DNA of 64,000 bases from Flavobacterium sp. UBA6721 (lineage in GTDB: Bacteria > Bacteroidota > Bacteroidia > Flavobacteriales > Flavobacteriaceae): contig DKIJ01000003.1 in NCBI GenBank assembly GCA_002454195.1, forward strand, positions 1-64,000, written 5' to 3'. The notes under the pieces are model-generated. The model was given only the letters and a program-made list of their open reading frames with translations. It ran no database searches and was not told the DNA's origin. Both the position numbers and the translations under genes were made by a program. This document shows, piece after piece, positions 27,308-35,461 of the stretch (positions are counted from its first letter, which is position 1; each line of letters starts with the position of its first letter).

Positions 27308-28478
27308 AAGAAAGTGCTTGCTCCAAATCAGCGATCACATCTTTTACTGTTTCTAAACCTACAGAAACACGTACTAATCCTTCTGTAATACCTACTGCTA
27401 ATTTCTCTTCAGTAGATAATTTACTATGTGTTGTAGAAGCCGGATGTGTTACAATTGTTTTTGCATCTCCAATATTGGCAGAAAGCGAACATAATTTTAT
27501 TTTATCTAAGAAAGCTCTTCCAGCTTCTAATCCACCTTTGATTTCAAAAGCAATAATATTCCCACCTAAAAGCATTTGTTTCTTAGCAATTTCATACTTT
27601 GGATGTGATTTCAAGAAAGGATATTTCACACTATTTACTTTAGGATGCGCCTCTAAAAACTCAGCCACTTTCACTGCATTTTCACAATGTCTATCCACAC
27701 GAAGTGCTAAAGTCTCCATACTTTTAGACAATACCCAAGCATTAAATGGTGACATTGCTGGACCTGTATTTCTTGAGAAAAGGTAAATTTGACGAATCAA
27801 ATCGGCATTACCTACTGCCACTCCTCCTAAAACGCGCCCTTGACCATCCATTAATTTGGTAGCCGAGTGAATCACAATATGCGCCCCGTACTTAATTGGC
27901 TGTTGTATATAAGGCGTTGCAAAACAGTTATCGATTATTAAAATCAAATTGTGTTTTTTAGCAATCTGACCTAACAATTCTAAATCTACTACATCAACAC
28001 CAGGATTTGTAGGCGTTTCAGCGTATAAAATCTTCGTGTTTGGTTGAATGAAACTCTCAATTGTTTCTGGCTTATTGATATCAAAATAAGAAGTGGTAAT
28101 ATTCCATTTTGGGAAATAAGTCATAAACAAAGCATGCGTAGAACCAAAAACGCTTCCCGCCGATACAATATGATCTCCTGAACTTAACAATGCAGCAAAA
28201 GAGGAATATATAGCAGCCATTCCAGTTGCAAAAGCATAACCTGCCTCAGCTCCTTCCATTGCACATACCTTATCTACAAACTCCGTTGTGTTTGGGTTAG
28301 AAAAACGACTATAAATATTACGTACTTTTTCTTCTGTAAAGGAAGCTCTCATGTCCTCAGCATCTTCAAACACAAAGCTCGAAGAAATATACAAAGGGGT
28401 TGAATGTTCTTGATATTGTGATCTATCGATATGTGTACGTATGGCTTGGGTTTCAAAACCAAATTCTTGTTCTTCCAT
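27306..28478 (-). CDS. metZ: O-succinyl/acetylhomoserine sulfhydrylase (trans-sulfuration enzyme)
   Basis: 390 residues. Cys/Met-metabolism PLP enzyme: YSRFSNPNTTEF, AFATGMAAIYSS, the aspartate in LIIDNCFATPY, and the PLP lysine in HSATKLMDGQGR. The C-terminal LVRVSVGLE motif is present. It joins sulfide to acylated homoserine to give homocysteine. With MetX and MetH in this window this is the direct sulfhydrylation route. Cystathionine gamma-synthase activity is the alternative reading. Whether it shares the metX transcript is uncertain, because the spacers around the OsmC gene contain repeats. Confidence 0.88.
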   Translation of the reverse strand: MEEQEFGFETQAIRTHIDRSQYQEHSTPLYISSSFVFEDAEDMRASFTEEKVRNIYSRFSNPNTTEFVDKVCAMEGAEAGYAFATGMAAIYSSFAALLSSGDHIVSAGSVFGSTHALFMTYFPKWNITTSYFDINKPETIESFIQPNTKILYAETPTNPGVDVVDLELLGQIAKKHNLILIIDNCFATPYIQQPIKYGAHIVIHSATKLMDGQGRVLGGVAVGNADLIRQIYLFSRNTGPAMSPFNAWVLSKSMETLALRVDRHCENAVKVAEFLEAHPKVNSVKYPFLKSHPKYEIAKKQMLLGGNIIAFEIKGGLEAGRAFLDKIKLCSLSANIGDAKTIVTHPASTTHSKLSTEEKLAVGITEGLVRVSVGLETVKDVIADLEQALS

Positions 28479-28490
28479 TTTTTTTTATTT

Positions 28491-28530
28491 TTTACACGAA
28501 TTGTACAGATTTGCACAAATTCTTATTGTT
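28491..28530. repeat. Phased repeat upstream of metZ
   Basis: Minus strand reads AATTTGTGC, AAATCTGTAC, AATTCGTGT in about 9-10-base steps, a common Bacteroidota intergenic sequence. Confidence 0.4.
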
Positions 28531-28588
28531 TTAAATTTTACTAAAAAAATCCTTCCAAATAGATTAGTTCAGTCTATTTCAATTTTAA

Positions 28589-29023
28589 TTATTCTTTAGC
28601 TAATTCTACTCCGTTCAAAATTACTTTGTAATGAATCGTTGCCGTAGGTTCTACCGTCTTAGAAACTGAACAATATTTCTCAAAGGATAATTGTGCAGCC
28701 TTAGCAGCCTTATCTTCTTTGATATTTCCTTCCAAAGAAAAAACTACAAAAATATTTTTAAACGGTTTTGCTTCACCCACTTGAACACGCTCTCCTTCTA
28801 CATCGGCTTTGAAAGAAGTGATTTCTTGTCGTTGTTTTTTCAGAATCGAAATCATATCAATTCCGCTACAACCAGCCACTCCCATTAGTACCAATTCCAT
28901 TGGACTTGGGCCCATATCATTACCTCCAAATTCTGGACGTGCATCTACATTTACTATATGTCCTCTTTCATTTTTTAATTGAAAGTGGAAGTTTTCGTTT
29001 ACTCTATCTAATGTTATTTTCAT
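28589..29023 (-). CDS. OsmC-family peroxiredoxin-like protein
   Basis: 144 residues from ATG 29021-29023 (a GTG precedes it). OsmC/YhfA fold with two typical cysteines: GVAGCSGIDMISIL and FEKYCSVSKT, plus GPSPMELVLMG. These proteins reduce organic hydroperoxides with the paired cysteines. Placed between metZ and thrA on the same strand; a link to thiol metabolism is plausible but unproven. Confidence 0.85.
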   Translation of the reverse strand: MKITLDRVNENFHFQLKNERGHIVNVDARPEFGGNDMGPSPMELVLMGVAGCSGIDMISILKKQRQEITSFKADVEGERVQVGEAKPFKNIFVVFSLEGNIKEDKAAKAAQLSFEKYCSVSKTVEPTATIHYKVILNGVELAKE

Positions 29024-29051
29024 CACGTTGTTATTTTAAAAAACTATTTTT

Positions 29052-29153
29052 ATTCTTGATGAGATTGCTACGCCAGTTCGCTATCACTCGTGTTCTCCTT
29101 CGTCGAAATGACAAGTTCGCCTAAAAAAATTCTAAAATCTGCAATCTTAAATC
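29052..29153. repeat. Dispersed repeat and heptad run between OsmC gene and thrA
   Basis: GATGAGATTGCTACGCCAGT and CTTCGTCGAAATGACAAG resemble the repeat also seen near 16290 and 56155. It is followed by heptads AAAATCT, GCAATCT, TAAATCT, TATCCTT into the thrA stop. Confidence 0.5.
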
Positions 29154-31565
29154 TTATCCTTTATCAGATAATCTTAAAATATCTCCAAAAACTCCTCTTG
29201 CCGTTACTGCCGAACCAGCACCTGCCCCTTGAATTACAACTGGTCGGTCTCCGTAAGATTCGGTATAAATTTCGAAAAAGGAATCCGAACCTTTTAATCC
29301 TCCTAATGCGGTATCAGATGGAACAGAAACTAATTTTACTTCAAGATTTCCTTTGTCATTTTGCAAATCACCTGACAATTCACCTATGTAACGCAATACA
29401 TGATTTGGGTCTTGCTCCTCTTTAATTTTACTATAAATTGGATCAAATTCTTTTAACTTCGTTAAAAAATCAGCCGCACTACCTTCCCTTAAATGCTCTG
29501 GAATTAAGTTTTGAATTGAAATTTCTTCAAATTCATTTTGCAAATCCAACTCTCTAGCTAAAATCAATAATTTTCTACCTACATCATTTCCACATAAATC
29601 TTCACGTGGATCTGGTTCCGTATATCCATTATCAATAGCTTCTTTCAAAATATCACTAAACGGAACATCTTTGGCAGAGAAATTATTAAACAAATAACTC
29701 AATGTTCCTGAAAACACTCCTTTAATTTTAGTGATATTCTCTCCAGATAGATGTAATAATTTAATGGTATCAATTAATGGTAATCCCGCACCCACATTGG
29801 TTTCGTACAAATAATTCTTTTGGTTTTCAGCCAATACTTTTCGCAATTCTTTATAAAAACCATAACTCAAAGTATTTGCTACTTTATTAGATGAAATCAA
29901 GTCAAAACCATTTTCAACTAAAGTAATATAATTCTCTACGAATGCAGCACTAGCCGTATTATCAACTGCAATTAAATTGGCCAAATGGTGCTCATTAGCA
30001 TATTCAATTACATCTTTAATAGTGTATGAAAAACCATTCGTTTGGATTTCGTTTACCCAATTAGGCGTCACTCCGTCTTTATTTAGTAACACACTTTTAG
30101 AATTGGCAATCGCAAAAATATTCAGTTTAATATCTTTTCTTTTCTCAATAGCCTTAGCCGATTCTAAAATTTGATTAATCAAAGTTCCTCCAACTAATCC
30201 GTGACCAAAAACAGCAATATTGATTTTTTTTGAAACTCCAAAAATCTCTCCATGTATCACATTTAACGCTTTGTTTAGTTCGTTTTTCTTAACTACTAAA
30301 CTCACGTTTTTCCCTGTAACAGTGTTATTAAACAATATTGGGATAATTTTATTGCGAATCAAAGCGGTATAAGGCTTATGAAACGTACTCAAATCCTGCC
30401 CGATAATCGAAATGACAGACACATCATCTGTTACTGAAATCTTATTGACATCCTTAGAATAAAAATCATTTTCAAATTCTTTTTCCAATTCTATCATCGC
30501 TTTAGTAGCCTGAGAAGCAGCAACCACTAATCCAATTCCTCTTTCCGAAGAACCTTGAGAAATAATACTTACACTAATATTATTATCTCCCATTACTTTA
30601 AAAATTCGAGCATCTACTCCCGTTTTACCTAATAAACCTCTCCCTTCAAGATTTACCAAGGCGAGATCTTCAAGAACTGAAAGAGTCTTAATCCCACCCG
30701 CTTTTGATGTAGCAGTGATTAAAGTTCCTTCATTTTCATGATTAAACGTATTTAATATACGTAAAGGAATATTTTTCTCCAATAAAGGGATAATCGTTTT
30801 TGCATGTAAAATAGTCGCACCAAAATTAGCCAACTCATTCGCTTCATTAAAAGTTAAATGGTCAATTTTCTTAGCATCAGCAACTAAATCAGGATTAGCC
30901 GTGTAAATTCCATCTACATGGGTATAATTTTGAAGCTCTTGTGCATTCAAATAATTAGCTAACAATGAAGCTGTATAATTACTTCCGTTACGCCCCAAAG
31001 TAGTTGTTACGTTATTAATATTAGAACCAATAAAACCAGTTACAATATTGATAAACTCACTATTATCTTTAAAATATTGAACAACATTTTTCTTAGAAAC
31101 TTGTTCCAAAGGTTGCGCATCACCAAATTTCGAATCAGTTTTTAAGAAAATTCTAGAATCGGCAAACTTCGCATTGATTCCCTTTTCGATTAAAATAGCC
31201 GTTAGCAATTTAGCCGATAATACCTCTCCAATTGACAAAATCTGATCTTTAATTTTAGAACTATAATCACCGATTAAGCTTACTCCTTCGAATAATTTAT
31301 CTAAAACTGAAAATTCCTCTGATAGATTTACAGCCAAATAATTATCTTGTTGGTATTGTTTAAATTTATCCAACAATGTTTTATAATCACCATTTTTAGT
31401 TGCAACAGCTAAGATTTCTTCTAATTCATCTGTTGCATTACCACGAGCTGAAACTACCACCGTAATTTGCTCACCTTGATTTACTTTATCTGTTATTATA
31501 GAAACAACTTTATTGATTCCTTCACCATTCGATAAAGATTTACCTCCAAATTTTAATATTTTCAT
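29154..31565 (-). CDS. thrA: Bifunctional aspartokinase / homoserine dehydrogenase
   Basis: 803 residues. Residues about 1-290 are aspartokinase (MKILKFGGKSLSNGEGI, GFIGSNINNVTTTLGRNGSNYTA), about 300-445 paired ACT regulatory domains, and about 455-803 homoserine dehydrogenase (IAVFGHGLVGGTLI; YETNVGAGLPLIDTI; GYTEPDPREDLCGNDVGRK). It makes homoserine for methionine and threonine. It starts about 23 bases after metX, which is under a SAM-I riboswitch. The met context makes a methionine-pathway role (MetL-like) likely. Confidence 0.93.
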   Translation of the reverse strand: MKILKFGGKSLSNGEGINKVVSIITDKVNQGEQITVVVSARGNATDELEEILAVATKNGDYKTLLDKFKQYQQDNYLAVNLSEEFSVLDKLFEGVSLIGDYSSKIKDQILSIGEVLSAKLLTAILIEKGINAKFADSRIFLKTDSKFGDAQPLEQVSKKNVVQYFKDNSEFINIVTGFIGSNINNVTTTLGRNGSNYTASLLANYLNAQELQNYTHVDGIYTANPDLVADAKKIDHLTFNEANELANFGATILHAKTIIPLLEKNIPLRILNTFNHENEGTLITATSKAGGIKTLSVLEDLALVNLEGRGLLGKTGVDARIFKVMGDNNISVSIISQGSSERGIGLVVAASQATKAMIELEKEFENDFYSKDVNKISVTDDVSVISIIGQDLSTFHKPYTALIRNKIIPILFNNTVTGKNVSLVVKKNELNKALNVIHGEIFGVSKKINIAVFGHGLVGGTLINQILESAKAIEKRKDIKLNIFAIANSKSVLLNKDGVTPNWVNEIQTNGFSYTIKDVIEYANEHHLANLIAVDNTASAAFVENYITLVENGFDLISSNKVANTLSYGFYKELRKVLAENQKNYLYETNVGAGLPLIDTIKLLHLSGENITKIKGVFSGTLSYLFNNFSAKDVPFSDILKEAIDNGYTEPDPREDLCGNDVGRKLLILARELDLQNEFEEISIQNLIPEHLREGSAADFLTKLKEFDPIYSKIKEEQDPNHVLRYIGELSGDLQNDKGNLEVKLVSVPSDTALGGLKGSDSFFEIYTESYGDRPVVIQGAGAGSAVTARGVFGDILRLSDKG

Positions 31566-31588
31566 TTCAATTGTATTTTGTATTGCTA

Positions 31589-32557
31589 CTAAAAAATAGG
31601 AGCAAGTAAGTTGTTTAATTGTTCAAACTCAATCAAGAATGCATCATGTCCATGGATGGATTCTATTTCTTTATAAAACACCTTAACATTATGCTTTTTT
31701 AACTCCTGATACGTTTCTTTATTTTCTTTTGCGGTAAAAAACAAATCTGAATTTATACCTATGATATGAATTGTCGCTTCAATTTTAGAAGCAAACACTT
31801 CAAAAGAATCACTATTTCTGGTGATATCTATTGTTTTTAATAATTGGTTCATCATTTTATAGGAAGCCAACTGAAAACGCTTTTGTAATTTTTTACCATG
31901 ATGAAGTAGCCAACTTTCGATATTAAATATCGCCAATTCTTCATTTATGGTTCTATCAAATTTCAGTTTAAAAGATTCTGGAGTTCTGTAACACAACATA
32001 GCATGAACTCGGGCATCCTGTATTGGATTTGATGAATTTTTTAAAATTTGCTCTTGCAAAAAACAATTAGCAATCAACCAATCAGTAGATTTCCAATCGG
32101 TCGCAATAGGAATAACGTGTAAAGCCAATTTTGGCTTTAATGCAATCATTTCCCAAGCAATTCCTCCTCCTACTGAACCACCAATAATAGCGTACAATTG
32201 CTGAACATTTAAGTAGTTAATGCCTTCTATAAAAAGTCGGGCAATATCTCTAGCTGTAAAGTCGGCATAATTTTCAATAATTGAACCATCGTACCCATTT
32301 CCAGGGACATTAAATGCCAAAATACTGTATTTATGCGTATCAATAGTTTTATTTTCTCCTATTAAATCATTCCACCAACCATTCTCACCAATTACTTGAG
32401 AGTTACCAGTCAAAGCATGATTCACAACAATAACTGGTGCTGTATTAAGTGCAGGGCCAAAGACTTGGTAACTTAAATGAACAACAGGATATAAAGCACC
32501 ACATTCAGTAGTGAAATTTTTAATTATAATAGGATTGGGTTTATTTTCCAATTTCAA
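31589..32557 (-). CDS. metX: Homoserine O-acetyltransferase (MetX family)
   Basis: 322 residues, alpha/beta-hydrolase fold. The N-terminal part contains SYQVFGPALNTAPVIVVNHALTGN-type sequence (SYQVFG ... NHALTG), the nucleophile is in GGSVGGGIAWEM, and the late His is in IHGHDAFLIE. It activates homoserine with acetyl-CoA (succinyl transfer cannot be excluded). The start is TTG at 32555-32557: the in-frame codon two before it is TAA and no ATG is available. An 8-codon mini-ORF upstream ends in TGA overlapping this TTG (TTGA). Expression is under the SAM-I riboswitch at 32618-32720. Confidence 0.9.
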   Translation of the reverse strand: MKLENKPNPIIIKNFTTECGALYPVVHLSYQVFGPALNTAPVIVVNHALTGNSQVIGENGWWNDLIGENKTIDTHKYSILAFNVPGNGYDGSIIENYADFTARDIARLFIEGINYLNVQQLYAIIGGSVGGGIAWEMIALKPKLALHVIPIATDWKSTDWLIANCFLQEQILKNSSNPIQDARVHAMLCYRTPESFKLKFDRTINEELAIFNIESWLLHHGKKLQKRFQLASYKMMNQLLKTIDITRNSDSFEVFASKIEATIHIIGINSDLFFTAKENKETYQELKKHNVKVFYKEIESIHGHDAFLIEFEQLNNLLAPIF

Positions 32558-32580
32558 ATCTTATTTGATGATGGAAACAT
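32554..32580 (-). CDS. Mini-ORF overlapping the metX start
   Basis: ATG at 32578-32580, reading MFPSSNKI, TGA at 32554-32556. The stop overlaps the metX TTG start, and the ATG lies at the edge of the 12-base segment that is complementary to the riboswitch 5' strand. It could couple metX translation to the riboswitch; short enough to be chance. Confidence 0.35.
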   Translation of the reverse strand: MFPSSNKI

Positions 32581-32617
32581 TATAAAGAAAGCTCAATAAA
32601 CTAGAAGAATTTGCATT

Positions 32618-32720
32618 GTTATCTTTTCCGCCATAGCAGATAGAATGTAGCACCTTCTTCGATGAATCGAAGGGTTGCTAAGGCATCATCGGGTCTATTC
32701 CCTCGTCCTTTCTTTATAAC
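32618..32720 (-). promoter_or_regulatory. SAM-I (S-box) riboswitch in the metX leader
   Basis: 103-nt aptamer closed by P1 GTTAT / ATAAC. Core in order on the minus strand: AAAGAAAGGACGAGGGA, GACCCGATGATGCC, TTAGCAACC, a stable P3 hairpin (CTTCGATTCATCGAAG), AAGGTGCTACATTC and GCGGAAAAGATAAC, all as in the S-box consensus. SAM binding should lower metX-thrA expression. No terminator follows. A downstream segment CTTTCTTTATAA (32580-32591) is the exact complement of TTATAAAGAAAG at the aptamer 5' end (32708-32719), suggesting a translational or long-range switch. Confidence 0.9.
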
Positions 32721-32749
32721 ATTTCAATACGTTTATGAACTTAAAGGCA

Positions 32750-32781
32750 CAAAGTAACTACTATTTTTTCAAACAAACAAA
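32750..32781 (-). promoter_or_regulatory. Promoter of the metX leader
   Basis: TTTG (32778-32781), 20-base spacer, TTACTTTG (32750-32757). The start point would fall about 25 bases before the riboswitch. Confidence 0.55.
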
Positions 32782-32821
32782 TTTTGCTGATTTAGTTTTA
32801 AACCAACAGTAATACAACAAA

Positions 32822-32870
32822 CAAACGCAAGCCATCACTGAACACAAAATCCAGAAATCACCTGCGTTTG
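32822..32870 (-). terminator. Hairpin after the 68-residue ORF
   Basis: Minus strand CAAACGCA (32863-32870) and TGCGTTTG (32822-32829) close a 33-base loop, followed by TTTGTTG. Weak terminator candidate. Confidence 0.35.
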
Positions 32871-32894
32871 AAATCTATATTTACGAAATTACAA

Positions 32895-33101
32895 TTAGAT
32901 AAACAGTGCTTCATTTTCTTTAGAATACATCAAAAAGGTTAATGAATTAGATACTTTTTTTTGACTTTTAGCATCCATCTCTAAATTGACACCAAATCTT
33001 GTAGTGGTCAATTCTATTCTATTTCTATTTTCTTCACTATTATTTGGCCTTATTCCTCTTATAAAGTCCAATGCTCTTGTAATCATTCTTCTTGTGTTCA
33101 T
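32895..33101 (-). CDS. Hypothetical 68-residue protein after tandem leader cassettes
   Basis: Starts MNTRRMITRALDFIRGIRP; Arg/Asn-rich first half, no membrane segment or signal. I do not recognise it. There is no Shine-Dalgarno and no promoter of its own in the 55 bases between it and the second terminator (33157-33190). If translated, it would be expressed only when transcription passes two upstream terminators. Confidence 0.45.
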   Translation of the reverse strand: MNTRRMITRALDFIRGIRPNNSEENRNRIELTTTRFGVNLEMDAKSQKKVSNSLTFLMYSKENEALFI

Positions 33102-33156
33102 AATGTTTAAATTTAATGTGACTTGTTGTTTGTATTTTGAATTCTATTTGTTGTAT

Positions 33157-33190
33157 AAAAAAACCCTTTTGATAGCGACCAAAAGGGTTT
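33157..33190 (-). terminator. Second cassette terminator
   Basis: Minus strand AAACCCTTTT, 10-base loop, AAAAGGGTTT then T residues. CTTTTGG in its 5' arm and loop (33179-33185) can pair with CCAAAAG (33213-33219), which lies just after the stop codon of the preceding small ORF. Confidence 0.75.
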
Positions 33191-33222
33191 ATATATTTAA
33201 TTATAAACGATACTTTTGGCCA

Positions 33223-33297
33223 TCAACAGACTAGCTTCTGTACGCAAAGTACAGCTGCCGAAGATTGTTTTTTCATCTTATTGTTGATAGTAATCAT
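33223..33297 (-). CDS. Small ORF 2 (24 residues), leader-peptide candidate
   Basis: ATG 33295-33297, TGA 33223-33225, with AAGGA upstream. The second half reads QSSAAVLCVQKLVC, with Cys as the last residue and several Val/Leu. Its codons contain a hairpin CTGTAC / GTACAG (33238-33254), and an antiterminator candidate follows its stop. Layout as in the pheA leader, but the sensed amino acid is unclear (Cys or branched-chain). Confidence 0.5.
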   Translation of the reverse strand: MITINNKMKKQSSAAVLCVQKLVC

Positions 33298-33333
33298 TAT
33301 TGTTGTTTCCTTAATTTATCTATTATTTGTTTT

Positions 33334-33366
33334 AAAAAAAAGCCTCCTAATTTCTTAGGAGGCTTT
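33334..33366 (-). terminator. First cassette terminator
   Basis: Minus strand AAGCCTCCTAA, loop GAAA, TTAGGAGGCTT, then six T: a perfect 11-bp stem with GNRA loop. Confidence 0.85.
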
Positions 33367-33397
33367 TGCTATATTTTATTTATTTAATAAAAAAACA

Positions 33398-33466
33398 TTA
33401 AGCAATTGCACTCCTGCAAATCCTTTTAGATTGAACCATAGCTTTTTTACAAATAATAAGTTTCAT
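33398..33466 (-). CDS. Small ORF 1 (22 residues), leader-peptide or small-protein candidate
   Basis: ATG 33464-33466 with a strong GGAG five bases upstream, TAA 33398-33400. It begins MKLIICKKAMVQSK and ends RICRSAIA: basic, two Cys, no membrane segment. AGGAGTGC in its codons (33408-33415) can pair with GCCTCCT of the following terminator with one bulged base. It is the first ORF after a consensus promoter. Confidence 0.55.
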   Translation of the reverse strand: MKLIICKKAMVQSKRICRSAIA

Positions 33467-33489
33467 TTCTCCTTTTTTGTTTTGTGTTA

Positions 33490-33518
33490 CAAAGATATAA
33501 AAAAAACTTTACCACCAA
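33490..33518 (-). promoter_or_regulatory. Promoter of the small-ORF cassettes
   Basis: TTG (33516-33518), 18-base spacer, TATCTTTG (33490-33497), 23 bases before the ATG of small ORF 1. Confidence 0.7.
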
Positions 33519-33849
33519 CTACATTTTTAAAATTTTAAACTCAAAAAAAGCTAATTAACAGTTAATTATGAGTTTTTATATCTATTTTAAGAGATTGAAT
33601 GTAAAAACAAATCAAAAAAGAGCTTTTTCGCTCGGAAAATTCACTAAATTAACCTTATTCCACCCTTTTGATTTGATATTCAAATATACTACCAAAAACA
33701 GAAACACATGTTAATTGATTTTTAAATTAAAGTTATCTTAAACCAACCTAAAACCATCTATTTGTAGTTACATTTTCCCAAACAATCTCAATTCTCTTAA
33801 ATATTTAAAATTTTAGTTCAGTTTCATTTACAATTCAAAAATGGTTTCA
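33519..33849. other. AT-rich divergent intergenic stretch without a gene
   Basis: Between the minus-strand cassette promoter and the metK promoter. I see no ORF, RNA motif or repeat, only a weak GAGC/GCTC hairpin near 33620. Confidence 0.5.
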
Positions 33850-33857
33850 TACCTTTG
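33850..33857 (+). promoter_or_regulatory. -7 element of the metK promoter
   Basis: TACCTTTG, about 20 bases before the riboswitch; no clear TTG at -33. Confidence 0.5.
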
Positions 33858-33869
33858 CACCTCAAAATA

Positions 33870-33967
33870 CGAGAGGAAAAATTTGAACTGATTGCAACCT
33901 CTTCATAATGAACCCTGTTGATTATGAATACTGAAGATTTTCAGTAGAAAAAAAATGCTAAAGCAGA
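33870..33967 (+). promoter_or_regulatory. SAM-II-like (long-loop) riboswitch in the metK leader
   Basis: P1 is GAGAGG (33871-33876) with CCTCTT (33898-33903), enclosing ATTTGAACTGATTGCAA, the SAM-II loop signature. Two hairpins follow (CATAAT/ATTATG at 33904-33926; ACTGAA/TTCAGT at 33930-33945), then AAAATGCTAAAGCAG, matching the conserved GCTAAA 3' strand that forms the SAM-II pseudoknot. The inserted hairpins fit the long-loop variant. A later segment TTTTTTCCTCG (33997-34007) can pair with CGAGAGGAAAAA at the 5' end (33870-33881, one bulge), about 20 bases before the ATG. SAM would repress its own synthase. Confidence 0.72.
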
Positions 33968-34028
33968 AACCCTCCTTTAGTCCTTTTTGCAATTATTTTT
34001 TCCTCGCTTAATATTAAAAAAATAATTT

Positions 34029-35279
34029 ATGGCCTATTTATTTACGTCAGAATCTGTGAGCGAAGGACATCCGGATAAAATTGCAGATCAAATTTCAGAC
34101 GCATTAATTGATAATTTCCTGGCATTTGATGCTGACTCAAAGGTAGCTTGCGAGACTTTAGTAACTACTGGTCAGGTTATTTTAGCAGGAGAAGTAAAAT
34201 CGAATACTTATTTAGATGTACAACAAATTGCCCGCGATGTAATCAAAAAAATTGGTTACACTAAAAGCGAATATATGTTTGAAGCTAATTCTTGTGGAAT
34301 TCTTTCGGCAATTCATGAACAATCTGCAGACATTAATCAAGGTGTTGACAGAAAAAACCCAGAAGAACAAGGTGCAGGAGATCAAGGTATGATGTTTGGT
34401 TATGCAACTAATGAAACTGAAAACTACATGCCTTTAGCATTAGACCTTTCACATAACCTATTGAAAGAATTAGCTGAATTAAGACGTGAGAATAATGAAA
34501 TTACCTATTTACGTCCAGACGCAAAAGCTCAAGTAACATTAGAATATAGTGATGACAATACACCAATTCGTATTGATGCGATTGTTATCTCTACACAACA
34601 CGATGATTTTGATGAAGAAGCAGCAATGCTTACTAAAATTAAAAAAGACATCATCGAAATTTTGATTCCTAGAATCATCGCTAAATATCCTGTTTACGCT
34701 CACTTATTTAACGATAAAATCAACTACCACATCAACCCAACAGGAAAATTCGTTATTGGAGGACCTCACGGAGATACTGGTTTAACAGGAAGAAAAATTA
34801 TCGTTGATACTTACGGCGGTAAAGGAGCTCACGGTGGTGGTGCTTTTTCTGGAAAAGACCCTAGTAAAGTAGACCGTAGTGCCGCTTATGCTACACGCCA
34901 TATTGCTAAAAATCTAGTTGCCGCTGGAGTTGCAGATGAAATCTTAGTTCAGGTTTCTTATGCTATTGGTGTTGCTGAGCCAATGGGAATCTTTATCGAT
35001 ACTTATGGAACTTCAAAAGTTAATTTAACCAATGGAGAAATTGCTAAGAAAGTAGAAGCCATTTTTGACATGCGTCCTTACTTTATCGAGCAACGTTTAA
35101 AATTAAGAAACCCTATCTACAGTGAAACTGCTGCTTACGGACACATGGGACGTACACCAGAAGTAGTTACTAAAACATTCTCTGCTCCTGGAGGAGAAGA
35201 AAAAACAGTAACTGTTGAATTGTTTACATGGGAAAAACTAGATTATGTAGCACAAATTAAAACTGCTTTTGGATTGTAA
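34029..35279 (+). CDS. metK: S-adenosylmethionine synthetase
   Basis: 416 residues. Starts [25 protein letters not shown] sequence ([14 protein letters not shown]); further motifs are [12 protein letters not shown], the P-loop-like [15 protein letters not shown] and [26 protein letters not shown]. It makes SAM from Met and ATP. Slightly longer than the E. coli enzyme, as usual in Bacteroidota. Monocistronic, with a riboswitch leader and its own terminator. Confidence 0.97.
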   Translation: MAYLFTSESVSEGHPDKIADQISDALIDNFLAFDADSKVACETLVTTGQVILAGEVKSNTYLDVQQIARDVIKKIGYTKSEYMFEANSCGILSAIHEQSADINQGVDRKNPEEQGAGDQGMMFGYATNETENYMPLALDLSHNLLKELAELRRENNEITYLRPDAKAQVTLEYSDDNTPIRIDAIVISTQHDDFDEEAAMLTKIKKDIIEILIPRIIAKYPVYAHLFNDKINYHINPTGKFVIGGPHGDTGLTGRKIIVDTYGGKGAHGGGAFSGKDPSKVDRSAAYATRHIAKNLVAAGVADEILVQVSYAIGVAEPMGIFIDTYGTSKVNLTNGEIAKKVEAIFDMRPYFIEQRLKLRNPIYSETAAYGHMGRTPEVVTKTFSAPGGEEKTVTVELFTWEKLDYVAQIKTAFGL

Positions 35280-35299
35280 TATCCACACATAAAACTAAA

Positions 35300-35333
35300 A
35301 GAAAGCCATTCCTACAAAGTAATGGCTTTTTTT
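35300..35333 (+). terminator. metK terminator
   Basis: AAAGCCATT, loop, AATGGCTTT then T residues. Confidence 0.85.
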
Positions 35334-35461
35334 ATGCCATAATCGAAGCTAAACGAAGTTGAAAATTTTAGAAAACAATCAGCATTCCTACAAGATGGTC
35401 TATTTTTTTTTCTATTTTTACAACAAAGTAAAACACAAACCATAAAAACGACAAAACAATA

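Noticed and set aside
32986..33234. 82-codon hydrophobic plus-strand ORF in the metX-metK interval
   Set aside because: Mostly the complement of the 68-residue ORF and of the second terminator; no promoter or ribosome site on that strand.
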